From assembly GCA_964405775.1 (NCBI GenBank), contig CAYOPG010000034.1, forward strand, positions 1-22,152: 22,152 nucleotides of DNA. Direction: 5' to 3'. Both the position numbers and the translations under genes were made by a program. The stretch comes from JAAZFF01 sp964405775. Its GTDB lineage: Bacteria; Verrucomicrobiota; Kiritimatiellia; RFP12; UBA3636. A model generated the notes under the pieces. The model was not told the DNA's origin. It searched no databases and saw only the letters and a program-made list of their open reading frames with translations. Positions 20,234-22,152 of the stretch are shown piece by piece (positions within the stretch are counted from its first letter, which is position 1; each line of letters begins with the position of its first letter).

Positions 20234-21662
20234 TTTCGGTGCCTTGATTGGCTCCGGAATCTTTCTTGTTCTTTCCGCCTTCCGTCGTCGGCTCGTCGTC
20301 AGACAGCTTCCGGTACAAGGTTGCAAGACTTACTTGAAGAGTCTTGGCCGTTTTCTCTTTGTCGCCGTCGTTGTCAGTCAGGATTTTATCCAGATACTCC
20401 TTCTCCTTTTGCTTCAGAAACCCTTTCAGGGAGTGAGGTGTGCCACCCTGTGTCGTAGCTGTTTCCTGAGGCTGCTCCGCCTGAGTCTCTCTGGCTCTCG
20501 TCACAATTCTGGGAGGGAGGTCTTCCGGGGTTATGACGTCCGTCTGCGCGAAGGTCACTGCATGTTTTATTGCGTTTTCCAATTCGCGCACGTTACCCGG
20601 CCACTTGTAAGCCATAAGGATGGCGATGGTCTCCTTGGAAAAGGCGAGCTTCTCATCCGTTTCCGCCATTTCCGCCTGCATGAAATGCTGCGCCAGCGGT
20701 ATTACGTCGTCGGTTCGCTCGCGCAGCGGCGGTATGTCTATCGTTATAACTGCGAAACGATAGTAGAGATCGGTTCGGAATGCGCCTTCAGCCGCCATTT
20801 GCTCTAAGTTGGTGTTGCTGGCTGCCATTACACGCACATCGATTGGGAAGGTCGTGTTTCCGCCAACGCGGCGTATTTCTTTCTCCTGTAGAACGCGCAG
20901 TAGTTTACCCTGCAATGGCAGAGGGAGCGCGCTGATCTCGTCCAGGAATATCGTACCGCCCTCCGCTGTCTCGAACAGACCGGGTTTGTCTGCGATTGCC
21001 CCGGTAAATGCGCCTTTTGTGTGGCCGAACAATTCCGATTCCAGCAGGTCCGCCGGCAGAGCAGCGCAGTTTATGGATACCAGAGGCTTGTCCTTCCGCG
21101 GGCTGTTGTTGTGTATGGCTTTAGCCACAACTTCCTTGCCCGTGCCACTTTCGCCATAGATCAGCACCGTTGCCGCAGTCGGTGCGACGCGCTGGATCAT
21201 CTCGCACACGTGTAGCATGGTGGAGCTGGTGGCGATGAGGTTTTCAAAGCGGTAGCGCAACGGAGCCTCAGGAACCTCGGGCACCGTCACTGAGTCGTTC
21301 TCTACGCAGGCTTCCGCGCGTTTAACGGTCGCGAGCATTTCATCCACCTTGAAGGGCTTTGTTAGGTAGTCGAAAGCGCCGCATTTCATCGCGTCGATCG
21401 CGGTCTCGACCGAGGCGTAAGCTGTCAGAAGGATTATCGGGAGTTTGGGATGGGTTTCCTTGACTTTTCCGATAAGCGTAAGGCCGTCCATCGGAGCCAT
21501 ACGTAGATCGGTTATCATCAAGTCTATACCGCCCTTATTCACCGTCTCGATCGCCTCATTACCGTCCTTTGCGGTGACGGTCTCATACCCGTTGGCCTTC
21601 AGCAAACTCTGAAGGAGTATGAGAATACGTACTTCGTCGTCGACGATTAGAATTTTAGTCAT
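20226..21662 (-). CDS. NtrC-family sigma-54-dependent response regulator
   Basis: The complete three-domain layout fills 478 residues. The receiver has D8/D9, phospho-acceptor D52 in LMITDLRMAP, T80 and K102. The AAA+ domain has Walker A G170-E-S-G-T-G-K176, the sigma-54 contact loop G217-A-F-T-G-A222, Walker B FLDE (D241, E242) and the arginine-finger region FRTDLYYRFAVITIDIPPLRERTDD. A Fis-type helix-turn-helix closes the protein (about 420-465, GDKEKTAKTLQVSLATLYRKLS). It should remodel sigma-54 RNA polymerase after phosphorylation by the overlapping kinase. A G-rich ribosome binding site precedes ATG 21662. It is transcribed away from a candidate sigma-54 promoter at 22028-22041, which may be one of its targets. 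The Gln/Thr-rich linker before the HTH (about 390-415) is longer than usual. Confidence 0.95.
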   Translation of the reverse strand: MTKILIVDDEVRILILLQSLLKANGYETVTAKDGNEAIETVNKGGIDLMITDLRMAPMDGLTLIGKVKETHPKLPIILLTAYASVETAIDAMKCGAFDYLTKPFKVDEMLATVKRAEACVENDSVTVPEVPEAPLRYRFENLIATSSTMLHVCEMIQRVAPTAATVLIYGESGTGKEVVAKAIHNNSPRKDKPLVSINCAALPADLLESELFGHTKGAFTGAIADKPGLFETAEGGTIFLDEISALPLPLQGKLLRVLQEKEIRRVGGNTTFPIDVRVMAASNTNLEQMAAEGAFRTDLYYRFAVITIDIPPLRERTDDVIPLAQHFMQAEMAETDEKLAFSKETIAILMAYKWPGNVRELENAIKHAVTFAQTDVITPEDLPPRIVTRARETQAEQPQETATTQGGTPHSLKGFLKQKEKEYLDKILTDNDGDKEKTAKTLQVSLATLYRKLSDDEPTTEGGKNKKDSGANQGTENE

Positions 21663-22101
21663 TATGGAAGATTCCCCCTTGTAAACGGAACCCCTACACC
21701 GGAACTGCCCTGTATTGAAGGCAGGGCTCGATGCTCGGTTGCCGGACAGAAATTATTCCGCCAATAAGATGTCAGAGCTAACATGTTACAACTTTTGCGC
21801 ACAAAACGCAACCGTGAAAAACTCTGCTTTCTACCCGCGGTATGTCATAGTCCTGGACACCGAAGCCGAGAGCCGCGTGGTTCTGAAACAAGCGCATCCG
21901 TCAAATACTGAACACCCAAGGGCGAGCCACGGTGACGATAATAATTATGTGTAGTTAAATCAAATACATTAGTGTAAAATTTCTTCGTCTTTTCTTCGGC
22001 TGGTAGTGTGTGGGTTTATATCATGTTGGTGGCTTTGGTGCAGCCAATTACCCGGACTAAACCGACGAAAACAAACAATGGGTATGATGATCGGGGAGAA
22101 A
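21663..22101. other. Divergent intergenic region between ntrC-type gene and a right-edge gene
   Basis: These 440 bp hold no convincing gene. A frame of 79 codons at 21715-21954 starts at TTG, has no ribosome binding site and no protein-like pattern. Visible structure comprises GCCCTG/CAGGGC (21707-21712 and 21722-21727), the 10-bp palindrome TAACATGTTA (21779-21788), the inverted repeat TTGCG/CGCAA (21795-21799 and 21807-21811), and a sigma-54-like promoter near 22028. No clear promoter for the minus-strand regulator was found. Confidence 0.6.
22026..22042 (+). promoter_or_regulatory. Candidate sigma-54 promoter
   Basis: TTGG (22026-22029) and TGCA (22039-22042) put the invariant GG (22028-22029) and GC (22040-22041) exactly 10 bases apart, as at -24/-12 promoters. 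The flanking bases match the consensus only partly (TTGGTGG for TTGGCAC, GTGCA for TTGCA). It would start near 22053, about 50 nt before the ATG at the right edge. The neighbouring NtrC-type activator makes this plausible. Confidence 0.35.
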
Positions 22102-22152
22102 ATGAATAGTCCAACATGGTTGCTTGATTTCAAAAGAGACGAACACTCTCAA
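22102..22152 (+). CDS. Start of an unidentified gene, cut by the window edge
   Basis: GGGGAG lies 3 bases before ATG 22102, and the frame stays open to the window end for 17 codons (MNSPTWLLDFKRDEHSQ). An in-frame ATG at 22078 is an alternative start, but the ribosome binding site favours 22102. There is no signal peptide. Too little is present to name the product. It is divergent from the ntrC-type gene and lies downstream of the sigma-54-like promoter. Confidence 0.45.
   Translation, partial: MNSPTWLLDFKRDEHSQ

Noticed and set aside
21715..21954. 79-codon frame in the right intergenic region
   Set aside because: It starts at TTG without a ribosome binding site, overlaps the leader of the divergent regulator gene, and has no domain or signal pattern.
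21960..21985. Rex-type operator in the A/T-rich segment TTAGTGTAAAATTTC
   Set aside because: It lacks the inverted TTGTG/CACAA arms of known Rex boxes.
1..22152. Transposases, integrases, tRNA and rRNA genes, plasmid or phage genes
   Set aside because: I looked on both strands and saw none that could be supported. The repeat-bearing junction at 2028-3347 has no transposase remnant or terminal repeats of an insertion sequence.

Overview
This 22.2 kb bacterial window reads like a chromosome segment from a Gram-negative member of the PVC superphylum, most likely a Kiritimatiellota, Lentisphaerota or Verrucomicrobiota relative. That placement is an inference. It rests on an IclR plus FAD_oxidored pair in very GC-rich DNA, a MutL with a D-P-x-A-A-H-E-R motif in place of DQHA, secreted prenyltransferase/squalene-oxidase-repeat proteins beside an NtrC system, SurA/PpiD-type periplasmic folding factors and an O-antigen-ligase-like protein. 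No rRNA or tRNA gene was seen that would settle it.

Layout. (1) 1-2027: GC-rich two-gene unit, an IclR regulator overlapping an FAD-dependent oxidoreductase. (2) 2028-3347: a 1.3 kb stretch with no confident gene. It holds short 12-13 bp phased repeats, two inverted-repeat structures, a gene stub and a GC-rich orphan ORF, and looks like a decayed junction between DNA blocks of different base composition. (3) 3348-6785: mutL, with a probable leaderless promoter, then an O-antigen ligase/polymerase-like membrane protein. (4) 6792-7499 (minus): a HAD-like protein lacking a normal motif IV, with a good promoter. (5) 7671-11099: a tight operon of a SurA-like periplasmic protein, rsmA, galU and nadD, with one-base and ATGA junctions. 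(6) 11259-13388: a transcription unit with a near-consensus promoter, structured leader, two unrecognised exported proteins (one with a FecR-like beta domain, one with a poly-Thr/Pro tail) and a strong intrinsic terminator. (7) 13453-16524: a PpiD-like membrane-anchored folding factor, the redox repressor rex, and a RicT/PSP1-type Cys-rich protein. (8) 21662 down to 16479 (minus): an NtrC-family sigma-54 activator, a soluble hybrid histidine kinase overlapping it by 8 bp, then two tandem paralogous secreted alpha/alpha-barrel proteins. (9) 21663-22152: a divergent intergenic region with a candidate sigma-54 promoter reading into a gene cut by the window edge.

How it fits together. Regions 3-7 are mainly housekeeping: mismatch repair, ribosome methylation, UDP-glucose and NAD synthesis, redox sensing and envelope protein folding. 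The least explained parts are the two-component system with its two secreted barrel paralogs, and the FecR-like/poly-Thr secreted pair. These are the best candidates for undescribed biology, but their function cannot be read from the sequence.
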